DNA of 29,014 nt from Prolixibacteraceae bacterium. Lineage in GTDB: Bacteria > Bacteroidota > Bacteroidia > Bacteroidales > Prolixibacteraceae. Below are positions 7,720 to 16,232 of the stretch, piece by piece. The stretch spans positions 1-29,014 of the forward strand of contig JAFGGF010000098.1 of the NCBI GenBank assembly GCA_016930735.1, given 5' to 3'. The notes beneath the pieces were generated by a model. That model was not told the DNA's origin, made no database searches, and was given only the letters and a program-made list of their open reading frames with translations. Numbering within the stretch: the stretch's first letter is position 1; every line of letters begins with the position of its first letter. The translations under genes and the position numbers were made by a program.

Positions 7720-9126
7720 TTGAAAACATTTTATCTGGATAAAAGTATAAATTTTACAATTATTTTGTTGTCCAACATTCTGATTCTCACAGGATGTGAA
7801 AGAATCAGGACTATTAATAATATACAGGAGCCTTCTGTTTATTATTTTGATTCCTTAAATGGCAATGACTTCAAGGACGGAAAATCAGAATCCGGTGCAT
7901 GGAGATCAGCTGCAAAAATAAATTCTGTAGAGTTAAATGCAGGCGACAAAGTTTTTTTTAGAAGAGGGTCAGAATTTACAGGATCAATCATAATTAAAGA
8001 ATCAGGGACTCCCGAAAATCCGATAATAATTACCTGCTATGGAGATGAGCAATTGCCGCCTCCTTCATTTACAAATCCGGTATTTGATCCTGAAAAAGGG
8101 AATTTCGGGAATTGTATCAGGATAAAAGGAAGTTATATTATTGTTGAAAAGTTGTATTGCCATCACACAGTGGCCGAATTGCCAAACAATGCCGGAAAAT
8201 TCTTAACCATGTGGGAACTTGGGGCCATCTATATCGATAAAGGCGCTGAAAATTGTGTTGTAAGGAATAATGAAATATTCGATTGCGGGGTTGGCATAAA
8301 AAGTTACGGACAGTTTACCACCATCGAAAACAATTATATCCATGATTGTAACCGGGTTTTAAAACAGTGGAGCTGGGGGCCGATTGCTATCTGGTTAGGA
8401 GCCGATTATCAGGAAGTATGTTCTAACCGGATAAAAAATTACAGTGTTGTAAATCAGAATATTACCTGGGGGCCCGACAGTTATGGCGGAGGTGCTGATG
8501 GCGGTGCCATTGAAATCGACGATGCCCGCTTCGATAAATCAAACATACATATCCATCATAATTTTTCAAGCGATTGCCAGGGCTTTATCGAAGTAACCTG
8601 GACAGATGTAGAGCAACACCCGGCTTACGGGAATTTTTCGATCCACCACAATGTGAGCGACGATTTTCAGCAGTTTATTGCACTTTGGCAGGGTAAAAAC
8701 TGCCGGATTGAAAATAATACCATTATTCGGCGGAAGGTGAATGCAAATGAATGGGGTGTTTTTAATATAACACAAATTAATTCTCGCAACCAGATCAGGA
8801 ATAATATTGTGGTTACCGAAAACGACGTGGTCATTTTTAACCTCGGAAAAAACGGAATAGCCAATCCTGACAATATCATTGAGAACAATTTGTATTGGGC
8901 AGCTTCGGGAGAATTGAAAATCGGGCTTGAAGGTCCGGGGGAACCTGCTATTATTGCTGATCCTCTATTTTCAAACTATTCTGAAGGAGCTTCTGCTACC
9001 GATTTTTCTTTAACTAAAAACAGCCCGGCCATTGATATGGGAATGGATTTGGGATACCGAACCGATTTTAATAAAACAACGATCCCCCGTGGGGCAAAAT
9101 CCGATATCGGGGCCTTTGAATTTTAA
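7720..9126 (+). CDS. Right-handed parallel beta-helix lipoprotein, putative polysaccharide-degrading enzyme
   Basis: A 468-aa predicted lipoprotein (LTGC, Cys26). The start appears to be TTG at 7720, because an in-frame TAA at 7705-7707 precedes it and no ATG comes before the signal sequence. After an N-terminal entry segment (VYYFDSLNGNDFKDGKS..., about 41-90) the protein shows repeated coils such as NCVVRNNEIFDCGVGI, FTTIENNYIHDCNRV, NIHIHHNFSSDCQGF and CRIENNTIIRRK, typical of pectin-lyase-like beta-helices. The tail has the usual ADPLFSNY...SPAIDMG ending. Conserved-looking acidic clusters (GGGADGGAIEIDDARFD) could be catalytic or metal-binding. Many polysaccharide lyases and some hydrolases share this fold; I cannot assign a CAZy family. 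It is first in the enzyme operon and precedes a sulfatase by five bases. Confidence 0.85.
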   Translation: MKTFYLDKSINFTIILLSNILILTGCERIRTINNIQEPSVYYFDSLNGNDFKDGKSESGAWRSAAKINSVELNAGDKVFFRRGSEFTGSIIIKESGTPENPIIITCYGDEQLPPPSFTNPVFDPEKGNFGNCIRIKGSYIIVEKLYCHHTVAELPNNAGKFLTMWELGAIYIDKGAENCVVRNNEIFDCGVGIKSYGQFTTIENNYIHDCNRVLKQWSWGPIAIWLGADYQEVCSNRIKNYSVVNQNITWGPDSYGGGADGGAIEIDDARFDKSNIHIHHNFSSDCQGFIEVTWTDVEQHPAYGNFSIHHNVSDDFQQFIALWQGKNCRIENNTIIRRKVNANEWGVFNITQINSRNQIRNNIVVTENDVVIFNLGKNGIANPDNIIENNLYWAASGELKIGLEGPGEPAIIADPLFSNYSEGASATDFSLTKNSPAIDMGMDLGYRTDFNKTTIPRGAKSDIGAFEF

Positions 9127-9131
9127 CTCAA

Positions 9132-10793
9132 ATGTTAAATAATTTATTGATGAAACATATTTTAAATATCAATTCCGGACTACTGAGAATTCTGATTTTT
9201 ATCGGGATAATTCATTTTTTATCCGGATGTAATTCCGAACCGAAAAATAATTCAGTGAATAAAACACCTAACATTATTTTAATAGTTGCTGATGACCTGG
9301 GTTATGGTGATTTAAGCTGTTACGGCGCAACCAAAATTCAAACTCCTGCTATAGATAAACTGGCTTCCGACGGGATGAGTTTCTCAAATGCCTATGTGTC
9401 TTCATCGTTATGTTCGCCTTCTCGTTACAGTATTTTAACAGGGCGTTATTCATGGCGTTCACGGTTAAAATCCGGAGTGCTTAAATACTATGAAAAACCT
9501 TTGATCGACGAAGATCAGACAACCCTGGCGTCGATGCTGAAAAAGAACGGGTACCATACTGCCTGTGTCGGGAAATGGCATCTTGGTTTTAACTGGTCTT
9601 TAAAGGAGAATGCACCTGAAAATCCTGAAAAAACGGTTTTCGATTCATGGACTGATAATCTTCAGGAGTACATTGATTTTTCAAAACCGGTAAAAGGTGG
9701 CCCCAATGAACGCGGGTTTGATTATTTCTACGGAATGGTTGGTTCGAATAACATGCAACCTTATGTATATGTCGAAAACGACCGTGTTACTGAAGCGCCT
9801 TCGGAGCCGCAAAAACCATATGATCATTATATAAACACAGATAAAGCGCCCAATTGGGATATAAAAACAGTAAATCAGACATTGACATTTAAAGCAATCG
9901 ATGTGATAAATAACCATTTTCAGAAAGAAGCAGATAAGCCTTTGTTTTTATATTTCCCGGCAAGTGCAATCCACCGTCCGTGCCTGCCAACTTTTACTAA
10001 GGGGAAAAGCCGGGCCGGGTTACGCGGCGACATTGTGGTTGAGCTGGATTGGACGGTGAAACAGATTGTAAATACTTTAAAAGAAAACAATGCCTGGGAA
10101 AATACACTGTTAATTTTTACTTCCGATAACGGTCCTCGCCCCGGAGACCCGGTTTTGTGGCTGAACAATTATAAAAACGGGAATTACGAAGATTACAACC
10201 TCGATTATTTTGATGATTTTTCACCTGAATATGTCAATGAAAACGGAAATCAGATTTGGAAGAATGGCTGGTTGACTTACGACCATAATTCAGCTGGTGA
10301 TCTTTTAGGATTTAAATCGGATGCGTGGGATGGTGGTTTTAAAGTGCCTTTTATTGTTCACTGGCAGGGGAATATTTCACCCGGAAGTGTTAGCACAAAT
10401 AACATATGCCTGACTGACCTGATGGCTACTTTTGCAGAGCTGACAGGTGTTCAGCTTAGCGCTGATGAAGGCGAAGACAGTTACAGTTTCGTTTCAAATT
10501 TATTTAATGCCAATGCTCCTCAGTCACGGCAGTCGCTGACCCTGGCAGGCGGTTCAAGCGGTGCACTTGTTGAAATAAGCGGCGGGTGGAAATTTATTGA
10601 AGCCGCAACTCCGGGGCACTGGCCCGAAACTTTCTATCCTGACGGGCCCAGCGCATTTGAACCTCAGCTATATAACCTTGATAAAGATACATCGGAGACA
10701 AATAACCTGTACGAACAAATGCCTGAAAAGGTAAATGAGCTTCAACAGCGTATCGAAAAAAATAAAAAAATAAAAAAATCGGAAGGCATATAA
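9132..10793 (+). CDS. S1-family (formylglycine-dependent) sulfatase lipoprotein, no. 1
   Basis: A 553-aa type I sulfatase expected to remove sulfate esters from a carbohydrate. The lipobox FLSGC (Cys33) predicts a lipoprotein. The metal-binding pair D54-D55 (VADDLGYGD) and the motif CSPSR with Cys94 (converted to formylglycine in this family) are intact. KWHLG (148-152) and FTSDNGPR further along complete the active site. The ATG at 9132 gives five bases of spacing; an in-frame ATG at 9150 is an equally plausible start and keeps the signal peptide. Because the sequence is C-S-P-S-R, either FGE or anSME could mature it; neither is in the window. Substrate subfamily is not assigned. It lies in a single run of genes with two more sulfatases. 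Confidence 0.94.
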   Translation: MLNNLLMKHILNINSGLLRILIFIGIIHFLSGCNSEPKNNSVNKTPNIILIVADDLGYGDLSCYGATKIQTPAIDKLASDGMSFSNAYVSSSLCSPSRYSILTGRYSWRSRLKSGVLKYYEKPLIDEDQTTLASMLKKNGYHTACVGKWHLGFNWSLKENAPENPEKTVFDSWTDNLQEYIDFSKPVKGGPNERGFDYFYGMVGSNNMQPYVYVENDRVTEAPSEPQKPYDHYINTDKAPNWDIKTVNQTLTFKAIDVINNHFQKEADKPLFLYFPASAIHRPCLPTFTKGKSRAGLRGDIVVELDWTVKQIVNTLKENNAWENTLLIFTSDNGPRPGDPVLWLNNYKNGNYEDYNLDYFDDFSPEYVNENGNQIWKNGWLTYDHNSAGDLLGFKSDAWDGGFKVPFIVHWQGNISPGSVSTNNICLTDLMATFAELTGVQLSADEGEDSYSFVSNLFNANAPQSRQSLTLAGGSSGALVEISGGWKFIEAATPGHWPETFYPDGPSAFEPQLYNLDKDTSETNNLYEQMPEKVNELQQRIEKNKKIKKSEGI

Positions 10794-10804
10794 TCATCTG
10801 TAGC

Positions 10805-12580
10805 ATGAATCTGTTTAGAGAAATAATATACTTTATTGGGTTAATCACTCTTGCCATATTTTCCGGTTGCCACCCGGTAACTGAAAATGATTTGCCAAAT
10901 GTAATTATTGTTCTGGCTGATGATCAGGGTTATGGGGACTTTTCATGCAATGGAAACCCGGTTTTGGAAACACCATCACTCGATAAGCTTTATGATGAAA
11001 GCATCCGGTTCAGCGATTTTCATGTCAGCCCGTTATGCACACCAACCAGAGGGCAATTATTAACCGGTGTTGACGCCATGCGAAATGGTGCAGCCACTGT
11101 ACTGACGGCAAGGAATATTTTAAAAAGAAACCTGGTTACCATGCCTGAAATTTTTAAAGATAATGGCTATTCAACAGGGATTTTTGGTAAATGGCATTTG
11201 GGCGATTCCTATCCTGACAGGCCCATGGATAAAGGTTTTCAAAAATGCATTTGGCATCAAGGATGGGGCTTACGTTCTGAAATTGAGTTTGATAATGATT
11301 ATTACGAAACAAGGTATTTAGATGGCCTTGAAACCAAATATTCGAATAAGTATTGTACTAATTTATGGTTCGATAAAGCCATAGAGTGGATGGGAGACAT
11401 GGCTTCGCAAAACAAACCCTTTTTCACTTACATTGCACTTAATGCACCTCATGGCCCGTTTGACTCACCAAAACAGGATTACGATTTTTATAAGAATAAG
11501 ATTGAAAACGAAAAAACAGCTTCGTTCCTGGGAATGATCAGGAATATCGATCGTAATATCAAGCATCTGGATAATTGGCTTGAAGAGCACGGTTTAAAAG
11601 AAAACACCATTTTAATTTATATGAACGATAATGGAACGGCTCAGGGAGAGTTGGTTTACAATGCCAACATGAGAGGAAAAAAAGGGAGCAACTATGAAGG
11701 AGGTCACCGTGCGACTTGTTTGTTCCGTTACCCAAAAGCCGGTATCATATCTTCACGAACCATTTCATTCCCTACTGAGATTCAGGATGTACTACCAACA
11801 TTAATTGAGCTTCTACAATTAAAGGTTGACACAGCATGTAAATTCGATGGAAAAAGTTTAAAGCCATATTTATATTTAACAGATACGGTCAGTCCCAACC
11901 GGATGTTGGTTGTTCAGTATGGCGGAGGTTTAAAGCCTGAAAAGTACTTCGGCACTGTTATCTGGAATTCATGGAGGCTGGTAGGAGGAAATGAACTGTA
12001 TAACCTTAAAACAGATCCGTCTCAGGAAAACAATTTGGTTAATGAATTTCCTGTGGTTTTTAATAAAATGAAAACTTATTACGAACAATGGTGGCGGGAA
12101 ATTGAACCGGACACAGGTCATTTCGTGCCAATAATTATTGGTGCAACTCAGGAAAATCCTGTAATAATAAGTTCAGGTAGTTGGGAAAAAAAGGCGGTCA
12201 ATACGCAATGGGCTGTTGCTGGTGGTACAGGTGATCCTCGTGGTGGGGTGAGCCATTTAAATGCAATCGAATCAGGAATTTACAAAATTGAACTAAGCCG
12301 GTGGCCATTTCATTTGAATAAAAAATTGACTGAAACCGGGATAAGTACATCAATAGGAGGAACAAAAATTAATAAGGGGAAAGCCCTTCCCATTTATACC
12401 GGTTGTATTTCCATCAACAATAAAAAGGAAATTGTTAAAAATGCAAAGGCTGATGCAAAAAATATCTCATTCGAATTAAACCTGCCGGTCGGAGAATTTG
12501 ATTTTCAGGCATGGTTTAAAGACGAAGGGGGAAACAATGTTTGCGGAGCTTATTATGTCAGAATAGAAAAGCTTAATTAA
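10805..12580 (+). CDS. S1-family sulfatase lipoprotein, no. 2, with C-terminal beta-rich extension
   Basis: A 591-aa sulfatase. The signal peptide ends in a lipobox IFSGC (Cys22). ADDQGYGD (D39-D40) and C78-T-P-T-R (formylglycine site) are intact, as are FGKWHLG and YMNDNG. After the catalytic part (to about residue 440) comes an additional module of about 150 aa (PVIISSGSWEKKAVNTQW...), rich in predicted beta strands, which may be a substrate-binding or structural sandwich. The nucleophile motif CTPTR has threonine at the second position, which differs from sulfatases 1 and 3. C-T-P-x-R sites are a less common variant of the C-[SA]-x-x-R rule, so which enzyme matures it is uncertain. It lies 11 bases after sulfatase 1 and 12 before the ribokinase-like gene. 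Confidence 0.92.
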   Translation: MNLFREIIYFIGLITLAIFSGCHPVTENDLPNVIIVLADDQGYGDFSCNGNPVLETPSLDKLYDESIRFSDFHVSPLCTPTRGQLLTGVDAMRNGAATVLTARNILKRNLVTMPEIFKDNGYSTGIFGKWHLGDSYPDRPMDKGFQKCIWHQGWGLRSEIEFDNDYYETRYLDGLETKYSNKYCTNLWFDKAIEWMGDMASQNKPFFTYIALNAPHGPFDSPKQDYDFYKNKIENEKTASFLGMIRNIDRNIKHLDNWLEEHGLKENTILIYMNDNGTAQGELVYNANMRGKKGSNYEGGHRATCLFRYPKAGIISSRTISFPTEIQDVLPTLIELLQLKVDTACKFDGKSLKPYLYLTDTVSPNRMLVVQYGGGLKPEKYFGTVIWNSWRLVGGNELYNLKTDPSQENNLVNEFPVVFNKMKTYYEQWWREIEPDTGHFVPIIIGATQENPVIISSGSWEKKAVNTQWAVAGGTGDPRGGVSHLNAIESGIYKIELSRWPFHLNKKLTETGISTSIGGTKINKGKALPIYTGCISINNKKEIVKNAKADAKNISFELNLPVGEFDFQAWFKDEGGNNVCGAYYVRIEKLN

Positions 12581-12592
12581 AAATATTATAAA

Positions 12593-13546
12593 ATGGGAAA
12601 AATATTAGTTGTTGGAAGTTCAAACACGGATTTAATAGCCAAAGTGAAAGCATTTCCCAAAGCCGGTGAAACCATTGAAGGATTGTCGTTTATGCAAGCG
12701 ATGGGTGGCAAGGGTGCAAATCAGGCGCTGGCGGCACACCGGCTTGGCGGCAATGTTGAATTTATTACCTGCCTGGGCGACGATGCCAACGGGAAAAACA
12801 TACTTGAATATTATAAAAACGAAGGATTGAATGTTTCTTCATCTTTAGTTGTTTCAAATGTGCCATCCGGTACAGCAATGATCCTTGTTGAAGAAAGCGG
12901 TGAAAACTGCATCGTCATAACTCCGGGGGCAAATCATGAATTAAGCGCTGATTATCTCATGAAAAACGAAAAATTAATTGTAGAGGCAGATATGTTGGTT
13001 CTACAAATGGAAGTGCCATATAAAACGGTTGAAACTGCCTGCAGGATAGCCTATGATTATAATACTAAAGTAATGCTGAATGTTGCTCCTGCCAGGAAAG
13101 TAGATAAGAACCTGTTAAGAATGGTTGATATTCTGGTTGTGAATGAAACCGAAGCTGAAACCATCACCGGTGAAAAAAATAAAACAAATGGTGAAAAGGC
13201 CATTATTAAAAAATTACAGGAAATGGGTGCCCGAACTGTTGTCCTGACACTGGGAAGCAAAGGTTGCTGGATGCAAAACCATCAGGAAGGGATGTTTGTA
13301 AAAGCATTTAAAGTTGATGCAATTGATACAACAGCGGCTGGCGATACTTTTTGCGGGGCATTGGCTGCCCGTTTAAACCTGGGGTATGATTGGGTAAGTT
13401 CCTTAAGATTTGCATCGGCTGCTTCCGCAATTTGTGTTACCCGAATGGGTGCGCAACCTTCGGTTCCAACCGAAAAAGAAGTAATAAACTTTTTGGAAAC
13501 AACAAAAAACGATTCAAATGAACAACAAATAATTACAACCTTTTAA
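12593..13546 (+). CDS. rbsK: PfkB-family sugar kinase, ribokinase-like
   Basis: A 317-aa cytoplasmic sugar kinase, probably ATP + D-ribose to ribose 5-phosphate. The ribokinase N-terminal pattern is well preserved: VVGSSNTDLIAKVKAFPKAG (7-24 region), then MGGKGANQALAA (38-48), the sugar-binding PfkB signature 1. The C-terminal signature 2 is DTTAAGDTF (245-253) with catalytic base D251 and the anion hole before it. The NEFE-like NETEAETITG motif is also seen. Its position between sulfatases and a GH49-like enzyme links it to catabolism of a monosaccharide released by this locus. With the ADP-ribosylglycohydrolase-fold enzyme and permease downstream it resembles the rus (ribose utilization) genes of Bacteroides. 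Another pentose or ketose cannot be excluded from sequence. Confidence 0.9.
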   Translation: MGKILVVGSSNTDLIAKVKAFPKAGETIEGLSFMQAMGGKGANQALAAHRLGGNVEFITCLGDDANGKNILEYYKNEGLNVSSSLVVSNVPSGTAMILVEESGENCIVITPGANHELSADYLMKNEKLIVEADMLVLQMEVPYKTVETACRIAYDYNTKVMLNVAPARKVDKNLLRMVDILVVNETEAETITGEKNKTNGEKAIIKKLQEMGARTVVLTLGSKGCWMQNHQEGMFVKAFKVDAIDTTAAGDTFCGALAARLNLGYDWVSSLRFASAASAICVTRMGAQPSVPTEKEVINFLETTKNDSNEQQIITTF

Positions 13547-13578
13547 CCTTTTTAATTTAACCTTAAAAACCTGAAATT

Positions 13579-16209
13579 ATGAAGACGTTCAAAAATCTTT
13601 TTAAATGTATAATTGTTGTTTGCGGACTTTCTCTTTTCAATTTTACAAATGCCCAAACCTATAATCTAATTTCGGACGGGGGCATGGAAAACTCCAATTG
13701 GTCAGGTGTCCCGGGAAATACAAACCTGTCAACTTCATTTGAGGCCAGTTCGGGTATTGATGGCACAACAGCTTTAAAAACTGTAACTACAAGCATGGGT
13801 GGCGACAGTTATTACATCCTCAGATGTGAAGAAACATTTGGGATGACTTATAACGATCGTGTAACTGTCAGTTTCTGGGCGAAAGGCTCTGCCGATAACA
13901 TGCGTTTACAGGCATGGGTGCAGGAATCCGATGGCTATCAGTGGATGAATTTTGGCGATGCTTATCTGACCACCAACTGGAAACAATACCGTTTTAGTGT
14001 TTATTTAACATCCCAGACTTCAAACAATTACAAAGTAAAATTCCGGGGCTATAATACTGGAACCATGTACATCGATAACGTACAGATCGGACCTATCGAC
14101 TACGAAGATGTTAATCAATCTGGAATTTACGAAGTTACAGTAAGCCAGGATGGAAAAACCTGGCCTTTGAATGTTTTCAGGAACAGCTGCCCAAATTACC
14201 AGTTGGGCTACCAGAATATGGAAGCAAAAGACGAACACCCGCTGGATCTTTTTTCGGGCAGGACAATCAACTGGACAAAATTTTCGTTCGACGATCCGAT
14301 TACAGTTCATGTTAAGGTTTTGGATACTCAGAAGGTTCCGGTGCAGGGGGAAGATGTAAATATTTTTCCTTCACGGCACAATGTCTCATCAACTACCAGC
14401 GGGAATGTTGTTAGTTTTACCATTTCAGAGCCCGGGCAGTATTCGGTAGAAATTGGCGACGATGGTTATAAAAACGGATTAATGATTTTTGCCGATCCGC
14501 TTGAAACCGATGTGCCAGGTCAGTCTGACCCCGATTTCCTGGTTCTGTATGAAGCAACCTCCAACGATGTTTCAAATATTTCACAGGATTATACAGGAGT
14601 TTATTTCCGAAGGGGAGTTCATAATATTGGTGTCTGGAATATTCCTTCCCATATTAAAGATATTTACTTTGAAGATGGTTCATGGGTTTACGGATCTTTA
14701 AAAATGGATGGCGACCCGGATGTGAAAATCTACGGGCGTGGAGTTTTATCTTCTTATCTGATGAATTATCGGCAGACACATTGTGTTGAAGCTATTAATG
14801 GAAGTAATAACATTACCATCGACGGACTGGTTGTAGCCGATCCCAAATATTTTGCAGTCAGGTTGATTGGCACCAATAACAACGTTAGCTATACAAAAGT
14901 TATTGGTGGTTGGGTTTATAATTGTGATGGAATTGCAGCTTTTAAGGGCTCGCATGTTTCTAAGTGTTTTATCTGGGCAAACGACGATGCCATAAAAGCT
15001 TACCGCGATTCGATCACGTATGAAGATATTGTGGTTTGGCAACTGAATAACGGCGGTTGCATTCAGATGAGTTGGGGAGGTGCAGTCGGAGGTTCTACAG
15101 CCAGTGATGTACAAATTAAACGGATTGATGTATTGCGTGCAGAATGGGATGTCGATCGTTTTAATGTCGGGCTTTTGAATTGTGTCGGAAACCATTATGA
15201 AGAAGATGGAAGGTATAATCTGCTGGAAGATTGGCTGATTGAGGATGTGGTTTGTGAAACCGAAATACCGCTGATCTGGAATATTACCCCCGATGATTAT
15301 ACACATTGCCACATCCACGGATTATACATGAAAGACTGGTATGTCAGGATGAAGATGAGCCTTGGATTTCAAAACAGAATTATTGGCGAAGACCCAAATG
15401 ATTATTTCAGTGGATTTGTATTCGATAACGTGTCTTTTAAAGGCGACCTCCTCACTAATATTAATTATATCACTAGCGGAGAAATGGACAACGGAGGTTG
15501 GGTTGCTGTTCCCAAAACAACTGATCAGGTAGTAACAATGGCAACAAATTTTGGCACTGGTGGAGGATACGGCTTGCGTTCGGTTGTAACAGATATGGGA
15601 GGCGGAAGTTATTATGTGATTAAAGGAAATGAAACTTTTCACCTCGAGCAGAATGAAGAAATAACAATTAGTTTTTGGGCCCGGGCAACCGCTGCCGGAA
15701 AAAGGTTGGTACCCTGGATTCAGGAAACGGTAAATAATAACTGGATGAACCTCGGTGACCTTAATCTTACAACCAATTATCAGCGTTATGCTTTTACTAC
15801 AACCATGAGCCTGGCTTCGTCCGATTATTTTCAGGTGAAATTCAGGGGATATGAAACAGCATGGATTTTTATTGATAAAGTTCAGATCGGGCCACCCGAC
15901 TGGAGGACACTTACCGAAATTCAAACTCAGTATTTAAACACTCCAACATTTCTGCCTGAATTACAATCAGGAAAAATAACCAGGCCACCTGTTCAAAAGG
16001 AAACTGAATTTAAAGTTTTCCCAAATCCGGTTTCTGATATTTTGAATTTGGAAGGAGTGGAAGAAAATACGCATTTCAGGATTTTTAATCCTTCAGGGAA
16101 ACTTGTAAAAGAGGGTCTGGGGAACAGGATTGATGTATCAAAACTTGGCTTGGGATTATATATTCTGGATTCTGAAGGACATAATAAATTAAAATTTATA
16201 AAAGAATAG
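13579..16209 (+). CDS. GH49-like secreted endo-glycosidase with two carbohydrate-binding modules and T9SS sorting domain
   Basis: An 876-aa secreted protein. The order is signal peptide (1-25, ending TNAQ), a jelly-roll module (about 28-172), a beta-sandwich domain (about 175-305), a beta-helix (about 310-625), a second jelly-roll module (about 628-772) and a T9SS type A sorting domain (about 811-876, FKVFPNPVSDILNLEG). The beta-helix carries NCDG (D450) and FIWANDDAIKAY (D469, D470). The spacing of 19 and 20 residues matches the catalytic Asp triad I recall for Penicillium dextranase (D376, D395, D396), and IVVWQLNNGGCIQMSWG follows as in GH49. Family members cleave dextran or pullulan, and I recall one assigned to a sulfated arabinan. 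The flanking sulfatases argue for a sulfated polymer rather than dextran. The two modules are clearly paralogous (FRGYNTGTMYIDNVQIGP versus FRGYETAWIFIDKVQIGP). Confidence 0.85.
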   Translation: MKTFKNLFKCIIVVCGLSLFNFTNAQTYNLISDGGMENSNWSGVPGNTNLSTSFEASSGIDGTTALKTVTTSMGGDSYYILRCEETFGMTYNDRVTVSFWAKGSADNMRLQAWVQESDGYQWMNFGDAYLTTNWKQYRFSVYLTSQTSNNYKVKFRGYNTGTMYIDNVQIGPIDYEDVNQSGIYEVTVSQDGKTWPLNVFRNSCPNYQLGYQNMEAKDEHPLDLFSGRTINWTKFSFDDPITVHVKVLDTQKVPVQGEDVNIFPSRHNVSSTTSGNVVSFTISEPGQYSVEIGDDGYKNGLMIFADPLETDVPGQSDPDFLVLYEATSNDVSNISQDYTGVYFRRGVHNIGVWNIPSHIKDIYFEDGSWVYGSLKMDGDPDVKIYGRGVLSSYLMNYRQTHCVEAINGSNNITIDGLVVADPKYFAVRLIGTNNNVSYTKVIGGWVYNCDGIAAFKGSHVSKCFIWANDDAIKAYRDSITYEDIVVWQLNNGGCIQMSWGGAVGGSTASDVQIKRIDVLRAEWDVDRFNVGLLNCVGNHYEEDGRYNLLEDWLIEDVVCETEIPLIWNITPDDYTHCHIHGLYMKDWYVRMKMSLGFQNRIIGEDPNDYFSGFVFDNVSFKGDLLTNINYITSGEMDNGGWVAVPKTTDQVVTMATNFGTGGGYGLRSVVTDMGGGSYYVIKGNETFHLEQNEEITISFWARATAAGKRLVPWIQETVNNNWMNLGDLNLTTNYQRYAFTTTMSLASSDYFQVKFRGYETAWIFIDKVQIGPPDWRTLTEIQTQYLNTPTFLPELQSGKITRPPVQKETEFKVFPNPVSDILNLEGVEENTHFRIFNPSGKLVKEGLGNRIDVSKLGLGLYILDSEGHNKLKFIKE

Positions 16210-16232
16210 AGTTTAGATAGTTAGGTCAGAAA

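Noticed and set aside
10750..10785. A-rich repeat (AAAAAAATAAAAAAAT type) at the end of sulfatase 1 as a slippage or regulatory site
   Set aside because: It encodes the lysine-rich C-terminus (KNKKIKKSE) in frame and the stop comes at the expected length.
14746..15924. Long open frames on the minus strand (190 and 200 codons) opposite the GH49-like gene
   Set aside because: They lie fully inside a well-supported gene, show no recognisable domain and have the Cys/Ile-rich composition of antisense reading.
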